A DNA stretch of 64,000 nucleotides, from positions 13,069,001 to 13,133,000 of the forward strand of contig JAZBRS010000059.1 of NCBI GenBank assembly GCA_037176725.1, given 5' to 3'. Positions 1 through 9,724 of the stretch are shown piece by piece. Within the stretch, counting starts at the first letter, position 1. Every line of letters starts with the position of its first letter. Made by a program: the position numbers and the translations under genes. Below the pieces are notes generated by a model, which was not told the origin of the DNA, did not search any database, and saw only the letters and a program-made list of their open reading frames with translations. Source of the DNA: Posidonia oceanica (lineage: Eukaryota > Streptophyta > Magnoliopsida > Alismatales > Posidoniaceae).

Positions 1-97
1 GAAGGTGCGGCAGAGGTCCGTAGACGCTCCTGTAACAGTTGGGGGTGTCAGCTCGATGCAGATGGATATGGGATATCAGAGGACAGCCAAATAAAGA

Positions 98-134
98 TGC
101 CTCTGGTATCGGTGAACGATAGCAGGGGGCAGCC
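98..134. repeat. GGTATC/GATACC hairpin, degenerate copy
   Basis: An inverted repeat related to the perfect one at 387-414. The arms read roughly TGCCTCTGGTATCG and CGATAGCAGGGGGCA around a short loop, with a few mismatches. It is one of five copies of this hairpin in F1 3' regions. Confidence 0.6.
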
Positions 135-298
135 GAAGTGCCCGTGGCATCAAAATGCAAGGTGGAGACAAAACTAACGAGTTTGTCAACCGAGTAGTTA
201 GGGGTACCAGCCCGAATGCAGTGAAATGGATGTAAGGGCTCACCACACAAAGTGCAATGACGGTGGGGAATGCAATGGAGTAATGCAAATGCAGGGTG

Positions 299-578
299 AT
301 AAGTTGACGGACTTATCGCCGAATAGTTAGGGATATCAACCCGATGAAATGAAGGGGGGTGAAACCACAGGGCAACAAAAAACATGCCCCTGGTATCAGG
401 GATGATACCAGGGGACAACCTAAGCGCCCGTGGCATCGAGATGCAAGGATGGATGGATGGATGGATAATAAGTTGACGGACCTATCGCCGAATAGTTAGG
501 GATATCAGCCCAGATGTAAAGATAACAAAATGAAAGGTTGACGGACCCATCGCTGAGCAGTTAGGGCTGCTAGCCCAA
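299..578. repeat. Dispersed GACGGAC/TAGTTAGGG phrase, three copies
   Basis: Copies begin near 299, 470 and 538. Each has a GATAAGT- or GTTGACGGAC-like start, a short spacer, TAGTTAGGG and a closing AGCCC/ACCCG block. More copies lie at about 2026-2118 and 9118-9262. The start of the first copy resembles one half of the 65-bp hairpin monomer tandemly repeated at 9725-10628, so this phrase is a likely progenitor of that array. Confidence 0.6.
387..414. repeat. Perfect 12-bp hairpin in F1 3' region
   Basis: CCCCTGGTATCA (387-398) and TGATACCAGGGG (403-414) are exact reverse complements around the 4-nt loop GGGA. Related hairpins occur at 98-134, 9343-9378, 10747-10775 and 32610-32637, always in F1 3' internal sequence. 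Confidence 0.85.
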
Positions 579-930
579 TGCTGGGAATGCAGAATAATGT
601 AGAGAGAAGACAGGAAACCATCGAGGCGAGTGTGCATTGGTCTCAACGCGGGCACGTGGTGCAGTGTCACAGTGTGACAAGCAAGGGACATGTCGGTCAT
701 CATGGACCTACCCAACGCGGTGGGCGGCAAAATTTTGAAAAGTGTGGAGCCTCTGAGCGAGACAGGCAAAAGTGCTTGTCCTTGGCTTCGATTTTCGAAA
801 ACAGGGAGATGGGAAGATAAAAAATATTGCAGCATGCATGTTTTGGTGGCTTCGGACTCAAAAGCAGCTGTGCCAAGAGGGTGCTTCTGCATTTTCCAAC
901 TCAGGAGACTCAACCCTCGAGCGACGCCAT

Positions 931-2509
931 GCCGAGTTGTGGTCGGTGGCTCTCTTTCTCACTCTTAGTTCAGGATGAGGCTGTAGCTTTGCAGAGTATA
1001 GCCTTTGGCTGCATTTGGGTAGCAGAAGCGTTGGATGTAGCTTCATAGCTTCCGTCTCAATTCCTCGGGGACCGACTACCGCTTTTGACGCTCACGGAGT
1101 GATATTTCTTTTCCCCTCTTGAGTGACTGGAGTTGCATCTAGCCTGCCAAGGAGGTAGAGTTGCTGTCTGCATAGGGGATTGGAGCGTGCTACTGCGCTC
1201 AGAGGGTGGGGCCAGGTCCTCCTGATAAGGTATCACGTGCAGTTGACATTGCGGTGCTTGAAGTTGATAGTTGAGGGGGCCTCGATGCTCGTTCGAGTCA
1301 CTCCTCTCATGAGTGCCTTCATTCTTTAACTTCTTTCTTCATTTTTCTTTTGTGCTCAGCATGCATATCATGTTATCATATTCTTTTGCTCACATGATCT
1401 CTATTCTTTTGGATATGCATGACTTCGCCCTCTTGGGGTAGCGGTCCCGGGTGAAGCGTTGAGAGTTTGGTTGGTCGGCGTACACCTTCAGCCTCTGTAA
1501 TGCGTACGGGCAGCCTCTAGATATGTTCTGCTCTGCTTGGGTCCTCTCCATGTCTGGTGGGCTCTCTTGATTGGATGGATCTCGCTTCTGGGAGTTTTTA
1601 TCTCAGCGAGATGCTCTGTTCTGCTCTCAGTCTCACTCTGTGGCCACATGCAAGAGATGACGCTGCTCGGGTGAGACCTGCCTGAGATTGTCACTACTTG
1701 ACATCCTCCAGGCGCTGCTTGTTTGTCCGAAGTTGGGTTTCTGATTATACAAATGTTTATGGGTTTTGTATTTTTTAGGAGGGGAAAGGACAAACATGTT
1801 TTTAGGTTTTTGCATTGGTTTTGTATTTTTATGGTTTTTGGTTTAGGAAAACATAAAAAGGGAAAACCAGTGGCAAGGCGAAGAAAATATTTTTAGTGTT
1901 TTTGATTTTCTTGATTTTTTTGGTGCTTTTGTTTTCTTATAGGATGCGAGAAACGACATGCATATGCAGAAGATGATAAATGCATGCAAAGAGTGATAGA
2001 TATGTACAGAGGATGATAGGTTGATGGACATATCATCGAATAATTAGGGATATCAGCCTGATGCTGATAGGTTAACGGACCTATCGTCGAGCAGTTTGGG
2101 CTGCTAGCCCGATGATGGATGCATAAAGCAGAAAGGAATGCTTGTTTTTAGGTTTTGCTGATTTTATGTTTTTTATGGTTTTCTGACAAGGTGAGAAAAC
2201 ACAAAAACAAAACGAAAAGAAAATGAAAGACAGTGCAGGAATCAAAAGAGAGGTAAGGGGGACTTACCTGTCAGCAAACTCGAGAGGGAGGTGCTGGGTT
2301 TGTCCCTACGCTGTTGATGCTGTCAGCGGGGTCCACTGTTGGCAGTGCGGAGAGCACTAGGGCTGCTGGAGCTATTGACGGCAGTGTAGGGAGCACTGAA
2401 GCTGTGAAGGTTGGAGGAGGAGATAACCTGGATGGCGCTGCGACTGGGCTTGCTATCGACGCTGCCGCTGCATCTCCGAGTGTCCCTCGGACGAGCTAGG
2501 AAAGGGGAA
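931..2509 (-). other. F1-1 non-coding stretch between gag and 3' hairpin region
   Basis: No supported gene. It aligns by eye with 42420-43690 in F1-3: shared blocks include TCGGTGGCTCTCTTT near 940, GCATAGGGGATTGGA-like text near 1175, and a T-rich block near 1740-1960. Two copies of the GACGGAC phrase lie at about 2026-2118. The open frames here are short and not conserved with F1-3. Confidence 0.6.
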
Positions 2510-4728
2510 AAAGGTGATTGTGCCGATGGGATCGAAAGGATCCACCAGGGCGGAGCTGGACTCAGAGAAGACTAGGGTAGACCCCCGAAGTTCCAGCATC
2601 CGCGAAGCCTGCGGGCTCGGAAGAGGAAGGGTTGGCTACATTAGGGTGTGTGAGTGCAAGTGCAGGTGTATGTGCAAGTGCTGCTTCTTGCACGTCAACG
2701 CTGATGATCCTGCGATCGATCAGGTGTTGAATGGCATCCCGGAGAGTGAGGCAGTTATCCGTCGAGTGTCCCGTGGCCCGATGGAAACTGTAGAACTGAT
2801 CCGTATCATGCCACCACGGAGGGGGTTTGGTGACGGACGAACAGTTGGGAGTCTCAGGAGTGACTCAACATGAGGGAAGATGACGCTCAGTGGCTCGGGC
2901 AGAGGGGTGTAATCACACTAAGCCCGATGAGGTCGTCTTTGCCCTGGGTGGAGTCCTTGCCGAGCGGGTGCGACGTAATGCACGGGCTCGACGGTGGCAG
3001 TGTGTGCGGTGGGTGCATAGTTAGGTGTGTGCTCTAGCAGAAAAGGGTCTGGCTGACTCTCTACAAAGGCAGGCTCTCCGGGAGGATCGACATATGCTTC
3101 GGTGAGCTGCTCGGAGCAGTTAGGAGCGGAGTTGTTGTTGTTGTAGCTGCTGCGATGATTGTTGGTGTTGGCCTGCCTAGCCAATGCAGAAAGTGCGGGC
3201 AAATGCCCACTTCGCAGTGAGCTTTCCATGCGGGCGCCAGTCCTAATCAGCGATGCATGACTAGTGATGTGCTGAATGCAAAGTAGGGTCCCAGTCGCCG
3301 ACAGTGCCCCTTTATGATCATCTCGATAGAATCCTCCTCGGAGGGTCTATCTCTTACCTAGGCGGCTATGGAGCGCTAGCGACCGACATACTCCCCGAAT
3401 GGCTCTTGGGGCCTTTACCAGATGGTGACAAGATCTTCCCTCTTGGGGATCGAGTCGAGGTTGAAAGAATACTGCTCAAGGAAAGCCTGAGAAAGATCAG
3501 TCCAAGTCTGAACCGTGGCCATGTCAAGGGAAATGAACCACTTGAGCACGGGGCCGGTTAGACTTTTCTGAAACAGACGGATAAGGAGTCTTTCATCAGC
3601 CTGAAGCTGAGCAAGGTCCCCGCAGTATGCTTTCAGATGTGAGATGGGGCAGCCTCTACCATTGTATTTATCGAATTTCGGGATGCGAAACTTCGAAGGG
3701 AGTGCGGCCTCTGGAAAGAGACAGAGGTCGCGGAATTGGTAGGACTGGTGGTCCATGCCCTGCACTAGACGTAGTGTTTTCTCCAGAACGTCCATTTTGT
3801 CATTGATGGGGTATGGATTGGCTGCCACAGGTGGTGAGGCAGCGGGGGCAGGGACCACATACGCTGTCTGGGTCGCACCGAGGTACTCCTCCAGATCCAC
3901 CATCGCATCGCCTGGTGGTGCGACGTGATGGCTGGCGTATCCGTGCAGTGGTGTGGTGTATGCAGGAAAGTATGCTGGGTTCTGGACCTGATGCAAGGGG
4001 GATGGATAGATGATATGCTGTGCAGTGGGAGGTGCAGAGTGCTGGAGCAACAGTTGCTGCGCAGGCGCGGTGCTGGGCAGCTGGCCTATGGGGTACTGTG
4101 CTCCAACCAGCCCGAAGGACTGATCACTAGGTGGCGGAGTTGTATGCAATGTACAGTGTTGTGCAGATGCAGGAGGCAGAAGCTGTGCCCCCATCACTGA
4201 AGCAGTGAGTAGCTGGAGCGATGGTCTAGGCAGGAGTGCAGTGTGTGTAGAAGCAGGCTGTAGAGGAACCTCAAGGGCAGCAGGAATGCAAGAGGAGTGA
4301 ACTAATAGAGCCATGCCCTGAAGTCTCTGGGCATTCTCCATCAGGTGCCGATACTATAGCTCAGGCGTCCCGTCAATGGGTATGCTGACTTGCAGGACAG
4401 GCGGGGGACCAGATTCAAGAGGTCGGGAACCTATGGCAAAGGTCGCCGTAGCAGAAGGGGCGTCGAAAGCGACGTAGCCCTGGGGCAGAGGGGTCAGAGG
4501 TGCCTCCAGAAGGCGAGTGGTGGTCATCAAGGTAGACTTGGTGACCAGACCCAGAGGGGTGTATGTCTACCAATGCCCCGCAACATATTGGGGTGCCCCC
4601 GACACCATAGGGTGGAATCCTGGCGTCTCGGGGCGCACGAAGGGAATCGAAGCGAACGTTGGAGGGATCGAAGTGGTAAACCCCTCCGAGGCAATGGAAA
4701 AGTGGGACTCAATGGCAAACTGGGCCAT
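2510..4728 (-). pseudogene. gag: Decayed gag polyprotein of F1-1
   Basis: Gag would form the retrotransposon capsid and nucleocapsid. The start ATG (4726-4728, minus) is shared with F1-4 (60666-60668). An N-terminal region rich in Pro, Ala and Gln is followed by the conserved capsid core at about 3430-3800, including FRIPKFDKYNGRGCPISHLK and LFQKSLTGPVLKWF. It ends in a knuckle near 2735-2830 reading YSFHRATGHSTDNC, which keeps the two His and last Cys of the CX2HX4HX4C type but has Tyr in place of the first Cys. In-frame breaks include TAG at 4567-4569, where F1-4 has CAG, and a stop just after EDLVTIW near 3412. The C-terminal end is approximate. The family match is clear; it cannot give a full protein as it stands. 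Confidence 0.8.
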
Positions 4729-5861
4729 TGCTGACCGAGTGCAAGTGAGGGCAAGGCTGCGACGAAAAGGTAAAGACGCGAGACCTAAAGGGGAGCTAGT
4801 GTCGGAAGCGACGAATAGCTCAAAGACAGAGAGGAGGGACGCTCAGGGTCCTGACAGCAGATCCCGCACCTACCTGCAAAAACAACAAAGATGTCAGAGA
4901 GTGGATGCAAAAAAGTTTATTAGAGGTGGCATGAATGGCACACGTGTAGATGAATGCCTTAATATGCACTCTCTCACTATGCATGTTCTGAGTAGATGAC
5001 CTACTAGGACGCACTCATGGCTAATGGTTTATAAACAGACTCTAGGTCAGAAAAAGAGTAGGTCCCCGTCTAAATCTTGGCCAGAGCTTAGGCAGTAACG
5101 GGGTGGTGCTTTAGTAGCCTCGGCCCTGCCAAAGCATGGGTTGTATCCTCTACTCACACCGACACGACCCCTGATAAGGGGGGATAGACCGACCAACTTG
5201 CGCCAAGCCAAAGCGATGGAGCAAGCGACTGGGACTATCCTTTGCAGACTGTGGGTGGACTTAGATGAGAAGAATGCATGCTTTCTAGAATGATGATCAT
5301 GCGAATGCTTTAAAGTGTTTTAATTGCGTTTTATTTAGCCAAAGGGGAAAATTGCAAGTTTTGGCTCTAGTTGTGCATAGATGTTATTGCTTTACTTTAT
5401 TATAGCTTTTAGATTAAGAAAAAGGGGAGCAAGCATGTTTCTACTATCCTAGGCATGGCATAAGCATGAAGGGGAGAGAAACAGGAAGTCATGGCATGCA
5501 AGCAATCACACAATAAGGCAAAAAGCATGTGCATGGCATGTGCAAGTGTTGTGGACATGATAGTGAAAGGGAAACACTTATCATATCAAAAGGCATGTAC
5601 GCATGGCATGCGTGGTGGCATAGCAAATGTGTAAAACAAAGCATTTACCATCCAAGAAGCATGTATTATTGTGCCAAGCAATTATTTAGACATGTAATTA
5701 GAGAAAATAAAGTAATGCAAGCAATCATGGCATCATGCAAGAGATAAGCAAGTAAATAAACAAGCAAGTAAGCAAGCAGGCAAGGCATGCAAAGGCACAA
5801 GGCAAGCAGAGTGCGAAACCAAGTGGGTGAGAAAGCCATAAAACGAAAGCCAGAGTCAAGA
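4729..5861 (-). other. F1-1 leader between PBS and gag
   Basis: Untranslated 5' leader. Strong blocks are shared with the leaders of F1-3 (about 46080-47030) and F1-4 (about 60905-61604), for example around 4925-5290. I see no conserved upstream reading frame. Confidence 0.65.
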
Positions 5862-5880
5862 TTCCCCAGTAGAGTCGCCA
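5862..5880 (-). promoter_or_regulatory. Primer-binding site, arginine-tRNA type
   Basis: On the minus strand, one base after the LTR end, the sequence reads TGGCGACTCTACTGGGGAA. It starts with the complement of a tRNA CCA end and closely resembles the complement of a plant arginine tRNA 3' end as I recall it. Ogre-type plant elements are known to use tRNA-Arg. The tRNA assignment is from memory; the position and TGG start are direct observations. Confidence 0.7.
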
Positions 5881-5881
5881 C

Positions 5882-8309
5882 TGTAGTAACCTTGAAAATC
5901 GGATCGTCCATGCACGATGTGAAAGCTCGCGTGCATCGACCAAAATTAGGTTGCTATTAGCGGTTGGACCTGAAAAGGGAAACTCTACTTGGAAGTGCTG
6001 GAAAAAGAGGAAAAAAGAAAGATAAGACAAAATCAGAGTCGCCACCATGTCTATTAAATCGGGAGAAAAGGAAAATCGGGGAAATGCATGAAAAACCATA
6101 CAAAAGATGCAATGATATGCAATGTTATGACTCGTGCCTAAGGTGAGGGCATTATGGTCATTGTGCACCAAGAGAAAGGGCAAGGACTCCTGTTACGTGT
6201 GGGGAAGGTGTTAGGCACCCCCGACACGTTCGAAGAATCGGTCTTTCTTAGGCTTAACGCTCGCATATGCAGGATTTTAGCAATTGAATGCCTTGCTGTA
6301 CGCCCAAGGGGCGAGAGATGCTATGCATGCCTAATGAATGCCTAAACTTGCTAGATATGTTATGATGTTACGATGCATGATCAAGGTATGCTAGAAAATT
6401 GATTAAGGCGAAATGCGACAAAGTGGTGATAAATAAAGCATGGAAAACGAGGTCTGCAAACAGGCGAGCAAAATGACCAAAGCGCAAAGCAGCAAGCAGG
6501 GTGGCTCAGCCACTGTCTGAGCTGCAGGGCCAGTCACCAGCCTGAGAGGCGCCAGAGTGTGTCGCCGGTGAGATCGGCAAGGCACTTGGTCGCCTGTCAG
6601 AACAGCTACTAGGGTTAGTTGCCTGTTGGAGAGGCGCCGGAGCCTGTCGCCTGGGACTGCGGCAACAGAAGGGCTAACAGCTTCGCCAGACAGTGGCCTT
6701 CACGGCCAAAAGTAGGCTAGCTACATGATGCAAAATTGAAATCTAAAGGCATGAGCCTATAGACGGCATGATGAGGAAGACAAGCAAACAAACAGATAGC
6801 AAAATGGAGGCCTAGGTCGCAAGATATGGCGGTCCAAAGTTGGTCGGAGGAACTGCCGGAAGTTGCAGGTGAGTCGCCGGTAACGCCGGCGACAGCACTG
6901 CAAATCCTTGTTCCAAATAGTCACCTTTGAGACCAGATCTAGAACACATGGCAATGCAAAATTGAAATCTAAACATGCAATCATACGGAGCAAGCATTCA
7001 TGATCACAGGCATACAAAAATCAAGGCAAATGGAGCTCGGGGCCGGCCGGAGCGACGGCTCAAAGTCCGGCCAAACGGCTACCGGAGGCACATGCTAGTC
7101 GCCGCATCACGCGGTGCCTAACCTGGCAGGCCTTCGACGCCAGAGAAGATGGCCAAGATCGGCCAACTACGCTATTGAAAAATGAAAGCAACTATCTAGG
7201 AAGCATGTACGGAATGTAAGGAAGCTAGGGGAGGTGTTACTAACTTGCGGGGATGTGCGGAGCGGCCCCTCGACCTAGCTCGTCGGAGCTCACCGGCATG
7301 GAGGTTGCTACGGTGGAGGAGGCGACAGCAGGCATGCGGGACAGTCTGGATGAGTTCGTGGCGGCCTTGCGGTGGTGTGCCCGAAGTTTGAGGGAGTTCG
7401 GAGCTGAGGTGCGGCCATTGGAGATGTCGACCGGCGGTGGCAAGGAGGCGGCGAGCTCGTGGTCATCACGATGGTCCGAGATGCTAGGGACGTGTTTGAA
7501 AGGTTGGGGATGCAACTGGTGTGTGGGTGAACGTTTCTGGATGGTTGAATTGTGCTTTGGAGCAAGGGGCCAAGGAGGAGGAGAGGTCATCGGCTGTGGA
7601 AAATGGGTTCTCTGGTTTGGAAGAAGATGGCCGGGGGTGTGGAATTTTGGCACCCTGCTTCACCACTTGGATCCTCCACGCCTATTAGCTCTGGCAAGCT
7701 AACAGCGATAGAGGGAGGCTTAGTGAGAGGCTATGAGAGGGCTTGGCAGGTGAAGGACGCAAGGGGCTGGTCGGATGCAAGGTCGTCGGTGGCCAGAGAT
7801 GGCAGGCACGCTCCGGAGTGGGTGGCCAGAGGTGACGTGCACGGGAGAAAGTGTGGTGAGACTGGTGTGGTAGGTGAGGGAGATGGCGTGCACGGTGCAG
7901 AGCATGTCGGCAAAGGGCTGGTCGGAAACATCCAAAGAAACATGCGGCGGGAGCTTGGACGGTCTGCTGAATTACAGTCCAGTCGCCCCAGCACCTGGTG
8001 CCTGACTCAGTTGCCCCTATTCCTGGTGACAGGACTCAGTCGTCTGTGCATGTGGCGATCAGACGTGTAATCTAGTAGCTGGGCTGAAAATGGGCTTGGG
8101 CTTGGTTGGAGGTTTAGGTTGGTTTTGGAAATAGGGAATGGATTGTTTTGGGTAGGTTTGGGGTAGTTTTGGAATGGGATTTGGTTTTAGGTCAAGTTGG
8201 GTCAGTTTGAGTGGAAAGGTCGGGTTTTGGGAAAAGGTTGAATCCGCTATTTCTGAGCTCACTTTTCCAAGTTTGATCCGCCGCTAAGTGTCAAATTGGG
8301 GTGTCTACA
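5882..8309 (-). repeat. 5' LTR of F1-1 (2428 bp)
   Basis: On the minus strand it begins TGTAGACACCCCAATTTG (8309 end) and finishes GGTTACTACA (5882 end), giving TG...CA termini, with the PBS immediately beyond. It contains a region typical of plant gypsy LTRs around 6090-6245 and G+C-rich dyads such as GTCGCCGG (6873-6880) with CCGGCGAC (6886-6893). Open frames inside it on either strand are not conserved and are not called. The flank at 8310-8314 is CGTGG, the only visible half of a possible TSD. Confidence 0.8.
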
Positions 8310-8692
8310 CGTGGCTACTGCTGCTTCTCACAGTCAGTCGCCCCTCTCGACGGCGACAACCCTAGTCGCCACTATAAGCGGCGACAACACTAGTCACTGC
8401 AGGAAGAGGCGTCTAAATGTGAGATCCAGTGGACTGGGCTTGTTGGGCTTCGGAGTTGGGCTTTGGGGTTAAATGGTTTTAAGGCTTAGGTGTGAAATGG
8501 GCTTAGGGTTTTTGTGAGGTTTGAGTTTTGGGATTAGGTTTAAGTGGGTTTAGGGTTTTGATTAAGGTTTGGTCTAGGTTGAAGGATTTGGTTAAGGTTT
8601 AAATGGGTTGAGGTTTTGGTTGAGTCTGCCATTTCCGAGTAAGCCTCCACAGAGATCCACCGATAGCCAGCTGCCAAAATGGGGTGTCTACC
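8310..8692 (-). repeat. 3' LTR fragment of F1-2
   Basis: The right edge reads CAAAATGGGGTGTCTAC on the plus strand, the reverse complement of the F1 LTR start, with a PPT immediately beyond. The body resembles the last 380 bp of the neighbouring 5882-8309 LTR. It stops at 8310, where F1-1 is inserted. Confidence 0.7.
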
Positions 8693-8706
8693 GATGCCCC
8701 TCCTTG
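8693..8706 (-). promoter_or_regulatory. Polypurine tract of F1-2
   Basis: On the minus strand CAAGGAGGGGCATCG lies directly before the LTR start. The same AGGAGGGGCAT-type tract precedes the LTRs at 27834 and 50004. It would prime plus-strand DNA synthesis. Confidence 0.7.
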
Positions 8707-9117
8707 AGCGAGGTCAAGGGAACTGAGGCCGTTGCTCAGGATTGACAAGACACCCTGCCTGAACCGGCAGGAGCACAGACGTTGTTGGCATGAGTCACTT
8801 ATCCGGTGGATGTACCGAAAGTCATGGCTTGTTGCTGCAATGCGAGTGTAGATGCAAATGCTGATGCATGATGCAATGTTGATGCATGATGCAAAAATTG
8901 CACTAATGTTCGCCATGCTGAACTCCGCTGGGGGAGATTCGGGTGGTGCGCTGTGTACGACTCTAAGCGACGCCAGTGCGATGCATGCTGATGTGATGTG
9001 AGATTTGACTCTGCTAGGGTTGGGGAAAGTAAGCAGTGCTAGCGTGCATGCGATGCTGATGTCGCTATCTAGCATGTGATGCTGGTACTACTACCTAGCA
9101 TGCGATGCTGCTGCAAT

Positions 9118-9262
9118 GAACTATAAGTTAACAGACTCATCACCGGATAGTTTGGGTTATTAGACCAAGGAGTTGACGGACTCATTGCCGGAAAGTTTGG
9201 GTTATCGGCCCAAGGAGTTAACGGACTCGTCACAAGATAGTTTGGGTTATCAACCCGAGGAA
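9118..9262. repeat. Three tandem 45-47-bp phrases
   Basis: Three consecutive copies of a unit with GTTAACGGACTC or a variant, ACCGGATAGTTTGGGTTAT and a closing CCAAGG. They are related to the phrase at 299-578. The stretch 8707-9117 between the PPT and these repeats holds no gene; it is similar to 27850-28250 and 50019-50430. Confidence 0.7.
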
Positions 9263-9342
9263 AACACCTAACATTGTAACGGATGTCGTGTGGGTAATAT
9301 GGGTTACGAAACAGAGAAGAATACCGAGGGCAGCGAAAAAGA

Positions 9343-9378
9343 TGCCCCTGGTATCAGGGAGATGATACCATGGGGCAG
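9343..9378. repeat. GGTATC/GATACC hairpin in F1-2
   Basis: TGCCCCTGGTATCA and TGATACCATGGGGCA pair around GGGAGA, with one bulged T. It is another copy of the hairpin at 387-414. Confidence 0.75.
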
Positions 9379-9477
9379 CTAGAAGTGCTCCTGGCATTGA
9401 AAGGAAGGTTAGATAGTATGACGGGTGTCGACCGAGCAGTTAGGGCTGCCAACCCAGCAAAAGCAGAGAGGATAGCT

Positions 9478-9724
9478 TGTCCTCGCCTGAGGAAGCAAGT
9501 GAGCGAGACTCTAGCAAGGTCGCATGAAAGAAAAAGGGGGGATCTCTCTACCGAGAAAGCAAGCAAGAAAGGGGGCATCCTTTCCTGCCGAGAAAGGTAG
9601 CAAGCAAGAAAAGGGGCATCTTTTCCTACCGAGAATGGAAGCAAGCAAGAAAAGGGGCATCCTTTCTTATCGAGGAGGCAAAGCAAGCAGGACTCCATCC
9701 GCCCGGAGCGAAGTCGCGCAAAGG
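9478..9724. repeat. Short GGGGCATC repeats plus about one copy of the 93-bp unit
   Basis: At 9530-9680, about four copies of a 40-46-bp unit contain GGGGCATC, CCTTTCCTGCCGAG and AAGCAAGCAAG. The flanks (9478-9520 and 9680-9715) carry pieces of the 93-bp unit, such as TCCTCGCCTGAGGAAGCAAG and GCGAAGTCGCGCAAAGG. In F1-3 and F1-4 the same place holds about 41 and 25 copies of the 93-bp unit. Confidence 0.7.

Larger units (their letters stand above)
1..930 (-). other. F1-1 3' untranslated internal region with hairpin motifs
   Basis: No gene is supported here. The stretch is homologous to about 10640-10875 in F1-2 and to 32560-33184 in F1-3. It is built from short dyad motifs: the GGTATC/GATACC hairpins and several copies of a roughly 40-45-bp phrase containing GACGGAC and TAGTTAGGG. 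The left edge corresponds to the place in F1-2 where the 65-bp hairpin array begins, so an array may continue outside the window. Confidence 0.65.
1..8309 (-). mobile_element. F1-1: partial Ty3/gypsy-type LTR retrotransposon, 5' part
   Basis: Read on the minus strand, this holds a 5' LTR (5882-8309), a primer-binding site (5862-5880), a leader, a decayed gag (about 2510-4728) and non-coding internal sequence running off the left edge. The order LTR, PBS, gag defines the orientation. No pol is seen inside the window. It matches F1-3 over the leader and the region after gag, and F1-4 over gag. Its LTR right edge lies inside another F1 LTR (8310-8692), so it is a nested insertion. The 3' LTR and the second copy of any TSD lie outside the window. 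Confidence 0.85.

Noticed and set aside
2918..3229. Separate Asn/Ser-rich small protein on the minus strand
   Set aside because: It is the middle of the F1-1 gag between the capsid core and the knuckle, matching F1-4 around 58990-59145 and 57280-57330, not an independent gene.
7253..8070. Frames of about 150-170 codons in the F1-1 LTR
   Set aside because: They overlap on both strands in a G+C-rich LTR, have low-complexity composition, and have no match in the F1-3 LTR.
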